Notes: generated by a model from the sequence alone, not told the origin. A stretch of 64,000 nucleotides of DNA from Microbotryum silenes-acaulis (GCA_003665825.1 QPFY01000005.1:1302001-1366000), one strand, 5' to 3'; numbered from the stretch's first letter, positions 1-12,509 are shown. Translations and numbers: made by a program.

Positions 1-1291
1 AGGTCCGCACGAGGTCGGCGATAGGTGCCGTTTTGTGAGGGTTGAGGTTCAGGTAGAAGATGAGCACAAGCAATGCGATGCCCCCTGTTGGCAGGTTGAT
101 GAAGAATACCCATCTCCACGACACCGTGTCGGTGAAAATTCCACCAACGAGCGGACCGAGGACGGCCGCGATCCCCCACGTCGTGCCCAGGAAGCCCGAG
201 TATTTCGACCGATCACGGAGCGGGATGATATCGGCGACGCAGATCTGCGTAAGCTGGATGATACCGCCTCCTCCCACTCCCTGAACGCCTCGACAGACGC
301 AGAGCCATGTCATGTTTTGTGCCGCCCCGCACATCGCAGATCCAAAGAGGAAGATGACTATGACCGTGTAGAACACGATTTTTCGTCCCAAGATTACTGC
401 CGCTTTGCCCTGTAAAGAGGAGACCCTTTGTGTGAGCTGATGGAACCAGATCTAGTTTATGGAAAAGAGCCGCCGCAACTTGCATAGAATGGCGACAAGG
501 ATGTCGAGGTCAGGAAGTAGGCTGAGGGCATGTGGAGGGCATGTGGAGGGCAACTTTGTCAGTACAGATCTTGACCGCGGCGGGGGTTCAAGACAAGACC
601 TACACGTGCCGACCCATGCATAGGCCCGGGATGAGCCTCCAAGCTCTCTCGAGATAGTGGGTAACGCAGTCGACACACTGTTGATTGAAATAAGGATGCT
701 GGGAGTGGTCAGAATCGTTTCTTGGCCGAGCCGCTGCATCTCCGAGACCCCGGAGAACCGGAAGACTAGTACCGCGTCGGCAGCTATCGACTTACATTGT
801 CTGGTCGAGGGCAGCCAAGAATACGGTAAGCACTGTGCGCAGAAAGCCACTCGAGATGCGTCAGTGCCCATACTTGAGCTCCCTTCTCCCACGCAGAGGC
901 CGTTGCGTGCTTGCCCCGGCTTGGCGCGCGGCGCCGCGGGTCGTCGGCCAAACCAGAGCGAGATCATGCCCACGTACTCAGCCTAAACAGTGTCGAGATT
1001 GGCGGCAGATCCAAAGGCATCAGTAACTCGAATGTCGAAGCGTCGAAGAGAGCAAACGTCGGGTAATCCCACATACCCGGGAAATACGATCCATAGATTG
1101 TTCTTAGGCACGACGTGCACCGCGTCCTTCCATGCTTTTGCTCCGCCTTCGTTGCCACCTCCACTTGCTGCCGGCTCCGCGGGCTGCGAAAGGTCCTGCT
1201 TCGTGGTCGAGCCGGCCGTAATCATGTGGGTCACCGTCGGTGTAGGGGAGTTGGTTCCGGTTGTAGCATCCCCTTGAAATGCGGTCGACAT
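1..1291 (-). CDS. DHA2-type major facilitator (multidrug/H+ antiporter family), 3' part outside window
   Basis: Membrane transporter, probably drug or small-molecule export by proton antiport; substrate unknown. Proposed exons on the minus strand: 1077-1291, 796-849, 604-677, 484-521, 1-409 and beyond. The N-terminal ~70 residues are polar. The first helix carries FLAALDQTIVSTALPTISRE, followed by AYAWVGT and FYGKAAVILGRK, the motif-A region. The last visible exon has GVQGVGGGGIIQ, the antiporter motif C (LGTTWGIAAVLGPLVGG) and WRWVFFINLP, all classic for 14-helix DHA2 proteins. Start chosen at the ATG at 1289-1291, the first one giving a normal cytosolic N-terminus. The intron at 410-483 appears to use a GC donor (gcaagt). 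The exon 1/2 junction is the least certain: it puts about four more residues than usual after IVFPG. The family is clear, the exact exons less so. Confidence 0.85.
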
Positions 1292-2112
1292 GGACGATGG
1301 TGGAGTCGAGACGTCGAGTGGTATCGACGAAGGCGGCGCGACTCGATCGCCGATCGCGAGAGGAGAGCACGCGGAAATCAAATAGGGGATGAGGCACGAC
1401 AAAGGGCCGGCGTCGGAGCGAGGCGGAATTCGGGAAAGAGGGGCGGTCCAACAACAAGACAGACAAAGACGGTACAGATACGAGCATTCACTAAGGTGCA
1501 AGATTGGGTTAAGGTTCAAAGCAGACGTTTACGCGCCCGGCCCCTCCACGAAAGCCGAAAGCCGACAAATGTGGGCTCGGACGACTCGCCGCGTGAAGGC
1601 GCTGGGCGCACGCGGTCGTGGGCGCTTGACGAATCACGTTTGGCCGCGTGCCGAAAAGGCAGCCGAGACAGGCGTCGGCACGGCCGTGATCGGTCATCGG
1701 CCAGTTTATAGGCTCTCCGCCGGCCGGGCAGCTTCATTTGCTTGGGTTCCTGAGTGCTGCCTACTCAAACTCAAATGAGAATATGCCCCAATATTTGGAT
1801 GAGACAGCGAGCTGGCGAACAGCCGTGAAAACACTCGATGGAGTCGGTGGTTTGCATCCGCGCTGGTCGACAGAGGCCCGTCCTCGGCGGCCGGTGCCGG
1901 CTCCTCTTTGTGCGGTTTCAAACTCCCGGCACCTCTGAAATTGCCCGATGATTATCTACACCTCAAAAAGGCGAATCACGACCTTGCCCTCCCCTCAATC
2001 GTGAGTGTATCGTGATAGCCCACACGCAACATAATCACAAAGCAGGCGAGCTTTGCATTGTCTATGGGCGGCGACTAAAACTACCAATGCGAATGCCATG
2101 ACACAAACATCA
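1292..2112. other. intergenic, upstream of the DHA2 gene and downstream of TDP1
   Basis: No convincing gene. Open frames on both strands have biased, low-complexity translations and no recognisable domain. It should contain the promoter of the minus-strand transporter and the 3' untranslated region of TDP1. Confidence 0.5.
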
Positions 2113-4570
2113 TCAATCTAGCGGAACTTGCATCCAGGGCTCGTCCCTCGGACCATACTGCATGCAAAGTGACGGATAACCATCCCAAGGGTAGTGCAAG
2201 ACGAAGCTTGTCAGCACAAGTTGCCCCGAATTGCCCCCCCCCCCCCCCCCCGGTGCATCCCCGCGACTACAAGAAAGAGTGAACTCACCGGTATGAGTGG
2301 CCTGCGATACATGGCTATCTCTGAAGCTTTGGCTTCGAGTTCAGCATCCGAGTCGCCACGGACTGCAAAGGCTCAAGGAAAGGACTTAGTCAGGGCGTCG
2401 ACGATGACGAACGCTGGTGTCTGTTCATTGGACTGACTAGGAACCAAGACTCCAAGCTCGTAGCTTCAATAAAGCCAGTTCGACCGTCAGTGAGGAATCG
2501 TTGCCTAAAAAGCATGTATGATTACTCTACACCTACTTGTTGCACTTGAGTTGCGGCTCCTTGGTGTCACTACTGTGCTCGAGCTGACCCCATGCTGATG
2601 GACCGCTGGGCAAGGGTTAGGGTGTGGGCATCAGGGCACACCTTCGATCGCTGAAATTGCTCGTAAACCTACAAGTTGTGCGATCCGACGTAAATATAGC
2701 CTTCGTGCTTGTAAGATGGCGGACATGGAGCAGCAGAGGCTCCTCGGGGCGGTTTGCGCAGAGCGACCACTGGTGCGAGAACATGGTGGGTCGGATCAGA
2801 TGGTCACGATCTGAGGGTCACGATGCCCAGTATAGCCTCGACTGACTTGTTTTGGTGTGAGAAACGACTCTATCCCTCTTGCTCTGACCCCTGTGGAAGA
2901 GGCTAGCGAAACCTCTGCTAGCGCTCTGCCACATGTCGCGTCGACAAAAAATTGTACCTCCTCCGGGCTCGCCCAGGTGAGAATTGCGGACCTCGTCCAT
3001 TGTCGGATACACGATCTTGAGCGGCAGATCCGCAGTGTTGGCAGGAAGAGCAGCAGGCCTCTTGATATTGGGTCGAAACCAGGCGCGAGGTCTGATACCC
3101 GCCGCGGCGCCGTAAAACTGAGCGAGCCAGTTGTCCGTGCATTTACTCATCGAGGACCCCTGGTACTCGATCATCCAGCGCGACCCTGGCGACGGACTCG
3201 TGATCTCTTGTACCGCTTTTGCGAGCGCGCAAAGACCGCCTCCTCCCTGTTCCATCTTGTCGAATCCCTTCCACACGCCTTGGGTTGTCGCTATCAGGCG
3301 TACTTCGGCGGAGGAGGAAAAGTCGAAGTGTCGGTAAGGGGTCGTGAACTTCTTGGTGAGGCCTAGGCCTGCAAACCATCGATTGCCACTGTCAGGCGCT
3401 GAATCGCCCAGCAAGTATCGTTCCACCCTGGCCAACTTACTCAACATGACTTCCAACAGCCCACGAGAGAACGGGGTATGAGTCGGGTTGTGTTCCGAGG
3501 ACCTTGACGTATTAGGCGTGTCTTGGAGTACCGGGAAATCGTGAACATAAAACGCATTGTCGATAATACTCCAATCATGTTCGACACAATTCGCAGTAGG
3601 GATGACGATCCGACAGAAAGACTTGTAGTAAAATATCAGCAACTTGGTATGCATTGTTCCCTTCCAGGGCCCTGGAAGCGACCTCTCCGGCAAGATGAGG
3701 AATGTCTGGGGCTTGATCAAGTCGTCGACCTTTTGATAGCGCGCGGGATGATCGTCGGAATGTCGTGCTCTGAAGAGCATCACTGGCGTCTCTGCCTTGA
3801 AGTGCGAGCAGACCCATTCGAGTTCAAGGCAGTACGACCCCACGATCGCCATCTCGAGCTTTTGGTCGGCGGCAACCAATTGCGCAAAGGTGAAGCTTTC
3901 GCCAAAGGTGTCGGGCTGCGCAAGTACATTGTGTACGCGACGGATCGCACCTTCCCAAAATCGGGTGGACTGCTTCCTAGTTGCCTCGACGGGTGGTGCA
4001 AGAGTTCGCGAAGTCGACGCTGTGGCATTGGATGGTATTTTCGGGGCATTATTGCGTGGCAGATCGGAGAAAGTGACAACATTGGGACGCGAGCGCTTCG
4101 GTGCAGGCGGCGCGGGTGCCGCGATAGGTGACGGCCCTGCAGCACGAACGCGACCATTTGATGCATTATGTCTCTTCTCCCACTCTCTTTGTCGTTCGAG
4201 TCGAGCTTTTTCATCCAACTGCCTATCGGTCAAAGGTGGCCTTTGGCTTGCGCTCGCTAGATGATCCCGCGTCGACGCGCGGGGGGTTGCGTATGTCAAC
4301 CGGGGAAAAAGTCAAGTATCCAGTTTCCCCCGCAGTAAGGGTCTACTCACCGGGTGCAGCTGTGGGCGGATTCACGACGGTCGCAGCTAGCAAGGACAAA
4401 GCGATGGCTTGGGCCAGCTGTTGTTGCTCAATCTCCTCTAGCTCGTCCTGGAGCTCCACATCGTCACTTCCTCGAGCAACGTTCACAGCGCTAGGGACTT
4501 GTTGGTTGTTGACGCCTTCATCATCACTGTCGTCGATGGTGATCTGCTCGATGGGGCGTTTCTGCGCCAT
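2113..4570 (-). CDS. TDP1: tyrosyl-DNA phosphodiesterase 1 with N-terminal ubiquitin-interacting motif
   Basis: Phospholipase-D-fold nuclease that removes stalled topoisomerase I peptides and other 3' adducts from DNA; nuclear. Exons (minus strand): 4351-4570, 2847-4256, 2673-2742, 2537-2605, 2438-2463, 2289-2362, 2113-2157, giving 1,914 bp and 637 residues. Residues ~45-65 form an acidic amphipathic helix typical of a ubiquitin-interacting motif (EEIEQQQLAQAIALSL). The first HKD motif is MHTKLL (H276, K278) followed by IVIPTANCVEHDW. The second is SHTK (H540, K542), followed two exons on by YIYVGSHNFGPSAWG. The C-terminus NNYELGVLVP...YRRPLIPYGPRDEPW is diagnostic of the family. Start chosen at the ATG before QKRPIEQITIDDSDDE. 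Two introns use the donor GTCAGT, one exon is only 26 bp, and the last intron contains an 18-base C run. Confidence 0.93.
2234..2251. repeat. poly-C tract (18 C on + strand) inside the last TDP1 intron
   Basis: Uninterrupted run of 18 cytosines, a poly-G tract in the transcript, lying between the donor at 2288 and the acceptor at 2158. Such a run is prone to replication slippage and sequencing error. Confidence 0.9.
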
Positions 4571-5311
4571 GAACGGTGGAGGGCATGCGCCAAGGCATAG
4601 GGCAGAGAGCAAGGGCGAGCATATGTCGGGCCTACCTTGACCCGTGACTCGCGCACAAGAGGTCCGAGCGGCACTGGTCATCCCGAAGGCCGACTCGGAG
4701 TCACGATCAATCATCCACCGCTTGGAAGTGTACGTTGACTTGGAGTCAGGAAAAAAAGAGTAAAAATCGCTCTTCCTTCTGTAAGCTTCATCTCGTGCCG
4801 ACCGAGCGAGTACTACAAAAAGTGAGTAGTAGGGATTGTCAAGACCAAAACAAGCCACAACATGTGGGACTGACAAAAACTAAAAATGCAAGGTGCGGCA
4901 AATGATACAACTGCACAGAAAAAAGTCAACTCGGCCAATTCGGACTTCAACAAACGAGCTACCTGACCGAGCAATCCAATCCCTCATCTCCTCCCGCTCG
5001 CGTGGGGACAAAGCAGCCTTGGAAATGAGGACAGGCGCTATGCGACTCGGGGGTTTGAACCATGTCCGACGATTCGCTGCCATCATCGCTTTCCCACTCA
5101 TCAAAGCTATGGCTCGACGATCCACTTATTCGGTGCTCTTCTCGAGCCTGTTGGACAGCGACCTGGACCTCGATCTCCGAAGCGACTGACGTTCGGACAC
5201 CGCCGGCGGGATCAGTGTAAACGTGGCGCTGGGACCATCTGAGGTGACAAGACAAAGAGAGCACTCAGTTCAGCTCTGAGTTTTATTTAAGTCAATAGGC
5301 CGGAAGAACGC
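4571..5311. other. intergenic between TDP1 start and the alpha/beta hydrolase stop
   Basis: Both flanking genes are on the minus strand, so this should hold the TDP1 promoter and the hydrolase 3' end. An acidic minus-strand open frame at 4959-5264 has no recognisable domain and no clear splice link to either gene. I do not call it. Confidence 0.5.
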
Positions 5312-6974
5312 TCACTTCCAAGGCCGCTTCTGGGTATAGTTGGCATCCCACGGCTCGGGATCCTCTGTTCCGGGGATGACGAATCGTAGAGCGTGCGCTC
5401 GCTTCTGTAGACGATCGATCTGCCTCGTCGATTCGTCCTTGACGGTCGCTGAGACGAGTGAGAACGAGTCGGGTATCCGCGGTTCGCGACGCTTGATGCG
5501 CGAGTTGCTGGACAATTTTGCGGCGCGCAGCAGTGCTCGGTCGAAGTTGACCGCTGCGGAAGGGGACGAGGCGCTCACAACAAAGTCGGTGCCATAGACG
5601 CTAGAGGTGTGGCGCGTCAAGAACGATCGGAGCAGTGTGGTGGCCTCTTCCGCGTGTGTCAAATAGAGCATGTTGGGTCCACCTTCGATCTCGTGAAACT
5701 CGACTTTGGCCTGAGTCAACGCTTGTTGCACTTCGTGGGCCTCCTCTATGGAACTTGTGAGGTCCTTTGTCCCGTGCATGATGAGCACAGGTACTCGCAC
5801 CGAAGCTGGACCAAGAGTAGAGGGTTGAGGTGTGTACTGGTTTCCGCGACAAACCTCAAAAGTGCGAGCCGCCTTGTACTGGTTGTACCTCTGTTAGATG
5901 GCAACACGAGTGTCAGAGGAGGTCATCCAGCTGTTCAGGCTGTGCACCCGGATGAGACGCACCCTCGAGATTACACCCATCGTCTTGTCGACAATCTGGA
6001 CCATCTCTGGACCATCGCAGCCAGAAAATAGGTTGTGCTCTGTGGACGGACGGCCGGGAGATGGAGACGAGCAAGTCAGCACTCTGGCTCCGCCGACTAC
6101 CGGAAGCAATCGCCTCCAGGCCGTATTTATGGGTGCGTGTGTGCAGTAAGACATACCCAGTCCTCCGAGGGCTTCTTCAAATTCTTCAGGATCCAGAGGG
6201 CATTGCCAGCTCTGCTCGAGGTCGAGTGTTTGGGGCAAGCTTTTCGGCAAGGCGTAGAGCCCGGTGACGGCGGCGAAAGAGAGACTCAAGACCTGCGGGC
6301 GGTACATTTCAAAATATGAGCAAGTAGGATCTCATGACGATAGACGATCCACTGTTACAGCTCACAAGTTCGGGAAACAAAATAGCGAGGTTGAGCGCGA
6401 TCTGGAAGCACGGCGAGCTCGGGGCATAGACGTGGGACGGCGGCAGCTGCAAAGCCTCCATGAGACAGGCGACATCCGCAGCGGCGGTCCACCTGTCATA
6501 GGTCGACTTGATTACACCCCTGGATCGTCCATGGGATCTCGGATCGATCGAAACAACATTGAAGCTCGAGCGAATCTGCTCGTCCTGGATCTGCGGGATC
6601 GCGCTCGCCGAGAGGGAGATGATTGGCGAAATGACGACAAGGACGGGCTTGTTAGGGTCGAAACCGTGGGTTGGACGAGCCGCCGCGGCGACCTGGCTCG
6701 AGGAGGTCGAGCCTGAGGCGATGGGTTGATAGTCTTTGGGAGGTAGTGGTGGTGCTTGATCAGAGTCAGAGTCCAGAGAATCGTTCGAGGTTGACGGCGA
6801 TTGGTGCTGGTGCTGGTGCTCCACCGCCGTGGGTCTCGAGGTCAAGGCGCTGGGGACGGCGTTCCCGCTCCCGCTTCCCGAGTAGGAGGCGGCGAGCGCA
6901 GCTGCGTCGGCAAAGGCAGAAATGAGCTCCACCCAGAGCTCGACCTGCTTGCACGGCAGCTGAAAGTAAGGCAT
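5312..6974 (-). CDS. alpha/beta-hydrolase fold protein of unknown substrate
   Basis: Exons (minus strand): 6366-6974, 6157-6292, 5963-6039, 5312-5890, giving 1,401 bp and 466 residues. The fold is visible as a beta strand KPVLVVISPI, then NVVSIDPRSHGRSRG (oxyanion and strand-4 region), a helix-rich cap, and VPVLIMHGTKDLTSS, which supplies the late acid strand. EFHEIEGGPNMLYLTHAEEA lies in the usual histidine region. Where a GxSxG nucleophile elbow is expected (after LPPSHVYA) the sequence is PSSPCFQIALNLAIL, so the motif is atypical and activity is uncertain. A Ser/Pro-rich linker occupies residues ~50-95. The MPYFQLPCKQVELW start resembles fungal hydrolases of the same general group (family level only). 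The third intron is absent: the reading frame is open from 5890 to the stop. Confidence 0.82.
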
Positions 6975-8725
6975 CGTGGTGGTGAGGCGCGGGCCAGAGT
7001 GAGCACGGGCTCAAACGTTTGGCAGGTTCCTTTCTTTCTCGTTTTTCACAGGGCGGTGCAAACGGGATGTAGGGGTAGAAAGTCAAGCACGAGACGTCAG
7101 GCACGAGACGAAAGAGTTTCGGGCGTCGGGGACTCTTGGATGGGAATTTTTGGAGCCGGCGAGTCGAAGGCCCAAAGCCAAGCATTCAGGAACGCTCCGC
7201 CGGCCACGAGAGCGCGCGCAGTAGTGCAGCACGTCTGGAGGCGTGACCACTGACCGGCGCCGCCTCTCGACTCGAATCTCGACCACCTCGGCCTTCGTGC
7301 AGGATGCTGTGCAGTAGTGGGCAGGCACTACTGGCCGAGCCTCGAGGACGTTTTAAATGACTGAGACACCTGTACAAAGACCGGGACCGAGAAAACTCTT
7401 CCTGAGTTTCCTTTTGAGGTAGGAGACGGCGATCCTCTATTTGATGCAGGATCTCTGGGAGGATCAAGTACTTGGTGCGTTTACTTATCTGCGCTTCAAT
7501 GGATCTGCACTCGACGGGTCAGACTACTGCCATCGGAGTTCGATTGATCTCCGTCGATGGCGTCGACGATGGCGGCACCGACGTCAACTTTAACTTAAGT
7601 TTCGACGTCAGGGTCGGATCCCGAGCCCGCTGATCCGCAGAGCTTCCCTCCTCCACGCTGGTGGCGAGGTGGCCCCCCCAATGAGCGAGAGTTGCAACTC
7701 GGACTTCCTAGCAACAGCATATCAGCCCGAGCAGGGGCGATGACTAGGACCTTGCGAAGGTTCTTGCTGAGCTCGGCACGCTCTTGTTTCTGCTGCCGGG
7801 AGGCGAAATCATTCCAGCTGCTAAGACTGAGTCGGTCCTGAGAAGATACGCTACCTCGGTACCCCCCTGTTCCCTTACCTTTTGGACAGAACTAACGAGC
7901 CCGGAAATTAGCAAAAGCTACCTCTCGAACCGAGCATGGGCGACTCGGTGACGCGTACATGTGATGAAACCGCGATGATGCAGCTGAGGCTGCCGCGCCG
8001 TTCATCGCCGACTTTCCGCAAATGGAAGGGCAGCATGCGAGCAAGCCGTGCGCCGAGCCTACAGCGATGTTATGACGGCCAACTTGGGAGATCCCCGCGG
8101 AGCGCATGCTCAGTTGGGTTGAGCAAGTCGCGGGCAGCACTTAAAACTTGCAGGAATAGCAGATGATAGGTTGTCCGGGGTTTGTCCATCAGGCGTAGCT
8201 GTTGCTACCCCGTTAAGCACCTTTGCCAACGCGGGCTTGCCGCACCGCTGAAGTTGATGGCCCCAGGACATCATGTCAACCGCCTCGGACCGTCACCGTC
8301 GATTGAGGAATTCAATACGCCCGAGACTCGCTTGAAACATAACAAATCATAGTTTCGAAAATGAGACGACGTAGCTACCTAGGTGCTCTAAAAATGGTAG
8401 CCTTGGTAGTAGGTAGCTAGGTTCGTCAGATCTAACTTGGCGATCGACCTGGCTCGAATCCTCGGAGTCGAATGCACATCCTTGATCTTACCCCAGGATC
8501 TGGCGCGCTCAGGCTCAGAGCTCAGATCTCAGATCTCAGATCTCAGAGAGCATTTCTCAGCGCTCAGAGAGCCAATCGGGAAAGGCCGGCGCCATGCGCA
8601 CCGCCGGTGCTCAAAGCTCGAAGCGACGTGGTCCGTGCGAGTTGACACTTCGCAGCCTCGACGACGACGGCGCGCGCTCACTCGTAGCTGGTTCGACCGC
8701 TATCGCTCCGAGCCTGTATTGCACC
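6975..8725. other. 1.75-kb intergenic region between divergent hydrolase and NOP4 genes
   Basis: No supported gene. It lies head-to-head between two start codons and so should hold both promoters. A short tandem of the unit CTCAGAT occurs near 8517-8545. Open frames in this stretch translate to Arg/Ser-rich or low-complexity peptides with no domain. Confidence 0.5.
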
Positions 8726-11700
8726 ATGGGCCCCCAGCGTTATTTTGATCAAGGTGGAGACGACATATCTCGACCACACCACGATGGTGGATCTCACCGA
8801 GGCGGTGACCGAGGTCGCGGCGGCGGCGGAGGACGAGGCGCCAGGGGAAGTCGGGGAAGTCGAGGTCGCGGAGGGGCTTCGTCCGGCTCGAGTCGTGGCG
8901 GAGGAAGAGGCGACGGAGCACATCATGAGGCTCGACCCAAGAAGGAACCGTTCCAACCCAAGCAAGGCTTCATTGCGGCTGGACTGAAGGCATAGTGAGT
9001 GCTCGTACCGAGTCGTTTTCAGACCTTCTCTCGAGCCTCCGCTGTGCAATCCGACTCCACGATATCATGGGAGCATCTACGCGCCAAAAAATGCCGTGAG
9101 CGAACGAAGATGGCTGATGAGATGTGACCTATGATCAACAGTGCTGATGCGGCTGAAACAACACCGGACAATGACGAGCAAAACTCGGAGCAAAAGGCCA
9201 AGATCTCCGAAGGCTGGAAGGACAAGACGACTACACAGACCACTTTGTACCTCACCAATCTACCCCCGACACTCACTTCGCCAGAATTGTCGCTCATCTT
9301 CTCGTCGTACGCACCCCTGCGATCGGCCTTCGTGGTGTCGGCGGCGACGAAGAACGCTTCGGGACCTGGTGGGGCCGGCCCTTCGTCGACCAATGCCATC
9401 TCAACCGGCGCAGGCAGGGATCGCACAGGTAAAGCCACGTCGCGTGGATTCGGATACGTGCGATTCGTCCTGCGCACCGATGCCGACAAGTGTCTCGAGG
9501 AGTGGGGCAGCAAATCGGGGATGCCCCGCAGCGCATGCTCTGAGCTCGAGAGCGCCGAGGGGCTCGAAAAGGTCGACTGGGACAAGCTTTGTGGGCGTGA
9601 GGGCATGAAGATGAGCTGGGCCAAAAAAAAGCTCAAGGAAGGAGAAGAACCCGAGGGACCCAAGGCCAAGAAGGAGAAGAAGGAGAAAGTCGCCAAGCCG
9701 GCAGCTACTGATGATGCCGAGAAGTCCGAAGAGCAAGAAGCCGAACTCGAGCAAGCCCCGAGATGGCGACCAGGAGTGTTCGATCACGCCGCCTCGCGAT
9801 CGGTTGTCGTCCAAGGCATACCGACAGAAGTGGACCTCGAAAAGCTACGAGCTGCCAAAGCCAAGAAGGCCAGCGAGATGGATGTCGACGTTGAAGCCGA
9901 TGCCGGTGCGGATCAAGATGGAGACGACAACGACGAAGCCACCACCAAAGTCGATGACGCAGAAGCAGCTGACGAGGACGGCGACAACGCTGAGGAGTCG
10001 GGGAAAGCAGTCGACTGGAAGAAGGCGCTCAAGCAAAAGGCTAAGAAGAGTGGCGATGTCGAAGATGTGAAGTGGCCCGTTGTTCTGCCATCTGGCGATA
10101 CCGCTGGTGAGTCCGCCAGAGGTGATGAGATCATTTTACGCAAGGCTAACGTCAATTTCTTGTATGCAGCAATCATTGTCATGTACTCGCCTCGACATGC
10201 TCACGATGTGATGAAGAAGCTTCACAACCATGTCTTCCGAGGTCTCGTCGTGACCGCTGCCGTTAAGAGTTCTTGGGACTTGTGCCAACGTCAAGGTCGT
10301 GCCAAAGGTGGAGGACGTCTTGTGGTGCGCAACTTGGGCTTCGACATCACCTTGGCCGACATTCGAGCGGCTTTTGCTCGATTTGGCTCGCTCCATTCGA
10401 TCACCCTTCCCGAGGACCCCAAGACGGGCAAACCTCGTGGTTTCGCGTTCGTGTACTACATCACCAAATCGTGCGCCGAAGCAGCGCTCAAGGCGATGAA
10501 CGGCACCCGCATCTACGCTGGTATGGCCACGGATCGTATCGCTGAGGAGGGAGGCAAGCTCGGCAAGAAGAAGGAGGTTCGTGAGAAGAAGAAGGCTGCA
10601 CTCAAGGAAAGTCGTGGAGGTGGAGGTGAGAAGGGACGTCTTGTTGCCGTCGATTGGGCCCTGAGCAAAGATGACTGGAAGAAGGCACAGGAGGCCGAAG
10701 TTGATGAAGCGGAAGCTGGCTCCGACGAGGACACTGAAGAGGACAGCGACTCTGACGACGACGACAGTCAGGAGGAGGACGATGATGACAGTGATCTTTC
10801 GCCCGTCGAAGAGGACGAGTCCGACGATGAAGACGAGGGTGAAGAAGTCGAACTTTCTGACGGCGACTCGGACTTGGACGAGGAGCCGCAATCAACCGAG
10901 CCTGAAAAGGGGACGACGCTCTTTGTCAGGAACATATCCTTCGAAGCGACCGAGCCAGAGCTGTACGATCTTTGCAAGGAGTTTGGCCCCGTCCGGTACG
11001 CTCGCATTGTCTATGATCCGACTACGAAACGATCGCGTGGAACAGCCTTCGTGTGCTTCTGGAAGGGGGAAGATGCGCAAAAGATGCTCGAAGCCTCGGA
11101 AAGTCTCAATGCTGGCCTCTTCGTTGGCGAAACATCCAACAAGCGCAACAAGGGGGCTTCGCAATCGCTGTTGATGGCGGATCCCGGAACGTCAGAGGCC
11201 TCCAAGCTGACGCTGCATGGGCGTGTACTCGCTGCTGTGGCGGCCGTCTCGAAGGACGATGCTGACAAGCTTCGTGAGGATCGTGATAAGAAGGGTGGTG
11301 CAAAGTCGGATCGTCGCAACCTGTACCTGATGCGCGAAGGTGGTGAGTAACTAGATCTTGATCAGTGCACGGGTCCATCAGAGCTAATGTTTTCCGTTTT
11401 CTTCGGACTTCGCAGTCATTTTCCCATCGTGGGCGATCGCGCAGACTCTGCATCCTTCCGACATGGCGGCTCGTCAATCGTCCTTCGACGCTCGTAAAGG
11501 CCTACTACGTTCCAATCCTTCGCTCTACATCTCCCGCACTCGACTCTCGGTCCGTCAGGTCCCTCTCTACGTCACTGACGGTATGATGAAGCGACTGGCG
11601 AACTTCGCCATTCGCGAGTTCGACAAGGAGGTCAAGGCCGGCTTGCAAAAGCCTCTGATAGCGGACGAGCTGGACGACAGCGTTGTCGATGCTTCGGGAT

Positions 11701-12509
11701 CGTTGCCAGCACCGAGCAAGGTTGAGCGCTTCAAGGGTGTTCCTCCGAGTCGCGTGCGACAGGCCAAGATCTTGCGTCAATCGGACCGTGTCGATCCGTT
11801 GACCGGGTTGGGTCGTAGCAAGGGTTACGGTTTCCTGGAAATGGGCTCTCACGCCGATGCGCTACGCGTCCTTCGATGGGCCAATGCCAACAAGGACGTC
11901 GGGGCTTTGCTTCGCAAGTGGTGGCGCGACGCTTTGGAAGCCATGATCGAGAAGGTGCAAAGTGGCGAAGGAAGTGTGGGCAAGGGTGCTGCGCTCAAAG
12001 AGAAGGAAGAACGACTCAAGCGATTGAGGGAGAAGATGAGTGAGCTTGTGGAAGAGGAGGAGTTGGCGGCTGGGAAAGCGGCGAGGAGGGAAGCGGCGGG
12101 TAAGACGACGGGTGAAGGGGGCCGAAGTATGAGGTGCCTTATTGTCGAGTTCTCGATCGAGAACGCCGTCACTGTCAGTATTGCCATCTCTTCTCTACCA
12201 GATTCTGAAACTGACATCTTGAATGTCTTGGCACAGACCAAACGACGTGCCGAGAAGGTCGCTCGTGCCCGAGAGCGCGCAAAGCGCAGCAAGGATCGAG
12301 ACGGCTCCGATGATGAAGACGACTCGAGGGATCGTGGCAAGTCTTCACCCAAGAAGAGGAGACGCCAAGACGATGGTGACGACTCTAAGCCGGCCAAGAA
12401 GGGCAAGAAGCCTGCGGAGAAAGCTGAGGGCGAGCCGGAGGCCAAGGAGTGTCGCACAGGTCTGAGCATAGGGGCCATCATTGGCAAGAAGCGCCGCCAA
12501 AAGAAGTAG
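8726..12509 (+). CDS. NOP4: nucleolar multi-RRM ribosome-assembly protein, Nop4/RBM28 type
   Basis: RNA-binding protein needed for 60S ribosomal subunit maturation in the nucleolus. Exons 8726-8994, 9142-10106, 10170-11342, 11416-12173, 12237-12509 total 3,438 bp and 1,145 residues. RRM1 (from ~residue 123, TTLYLTNLPPTLTS) contains a Ser/Gly-rich insertion. A degenerate second domain follows WRPGVFDHAASRSVVVQGI. Further RRMs begin RLVVRNLGFDITLADIRAAF and TTLFVRNISFEATEPELYDL, with RNP1 signatures GKPRGFAFVYY and SRGTAFVCFW. A last RRM has SKGYGFLEM. Acidic D/E tracts and a Lys-rich C-terminus are typical of nucleolar proteins. The first exon encodes an Arg-Gly-rich segment ending IAAGLKA and is less certain; without it, translation would start at 9131. 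The introns at 10107-10169 and 12174-12236 are each 63 nt, contain no stop and preserve frame. Confidence 0.88.

Noticed and set aside
2857..4264. Several plus-strand open frames over TDP1
   Set aside because: All are antisense to a well-supported multi-exon gene.
4959..5264. Acidic minus-strand open frame as an upstream exon of TDP1
   Set aside because: TDP1 already has a plausible start at 4570 just before its acidic and ubiquitin-interacting motifs. No convincing donor/acceptor pair links the two.
10136..10891. 251-codon minus-strand open frame rich in Leu and Val
   Set aside because: Antisense shadow of the acidic tracts of NOP4.
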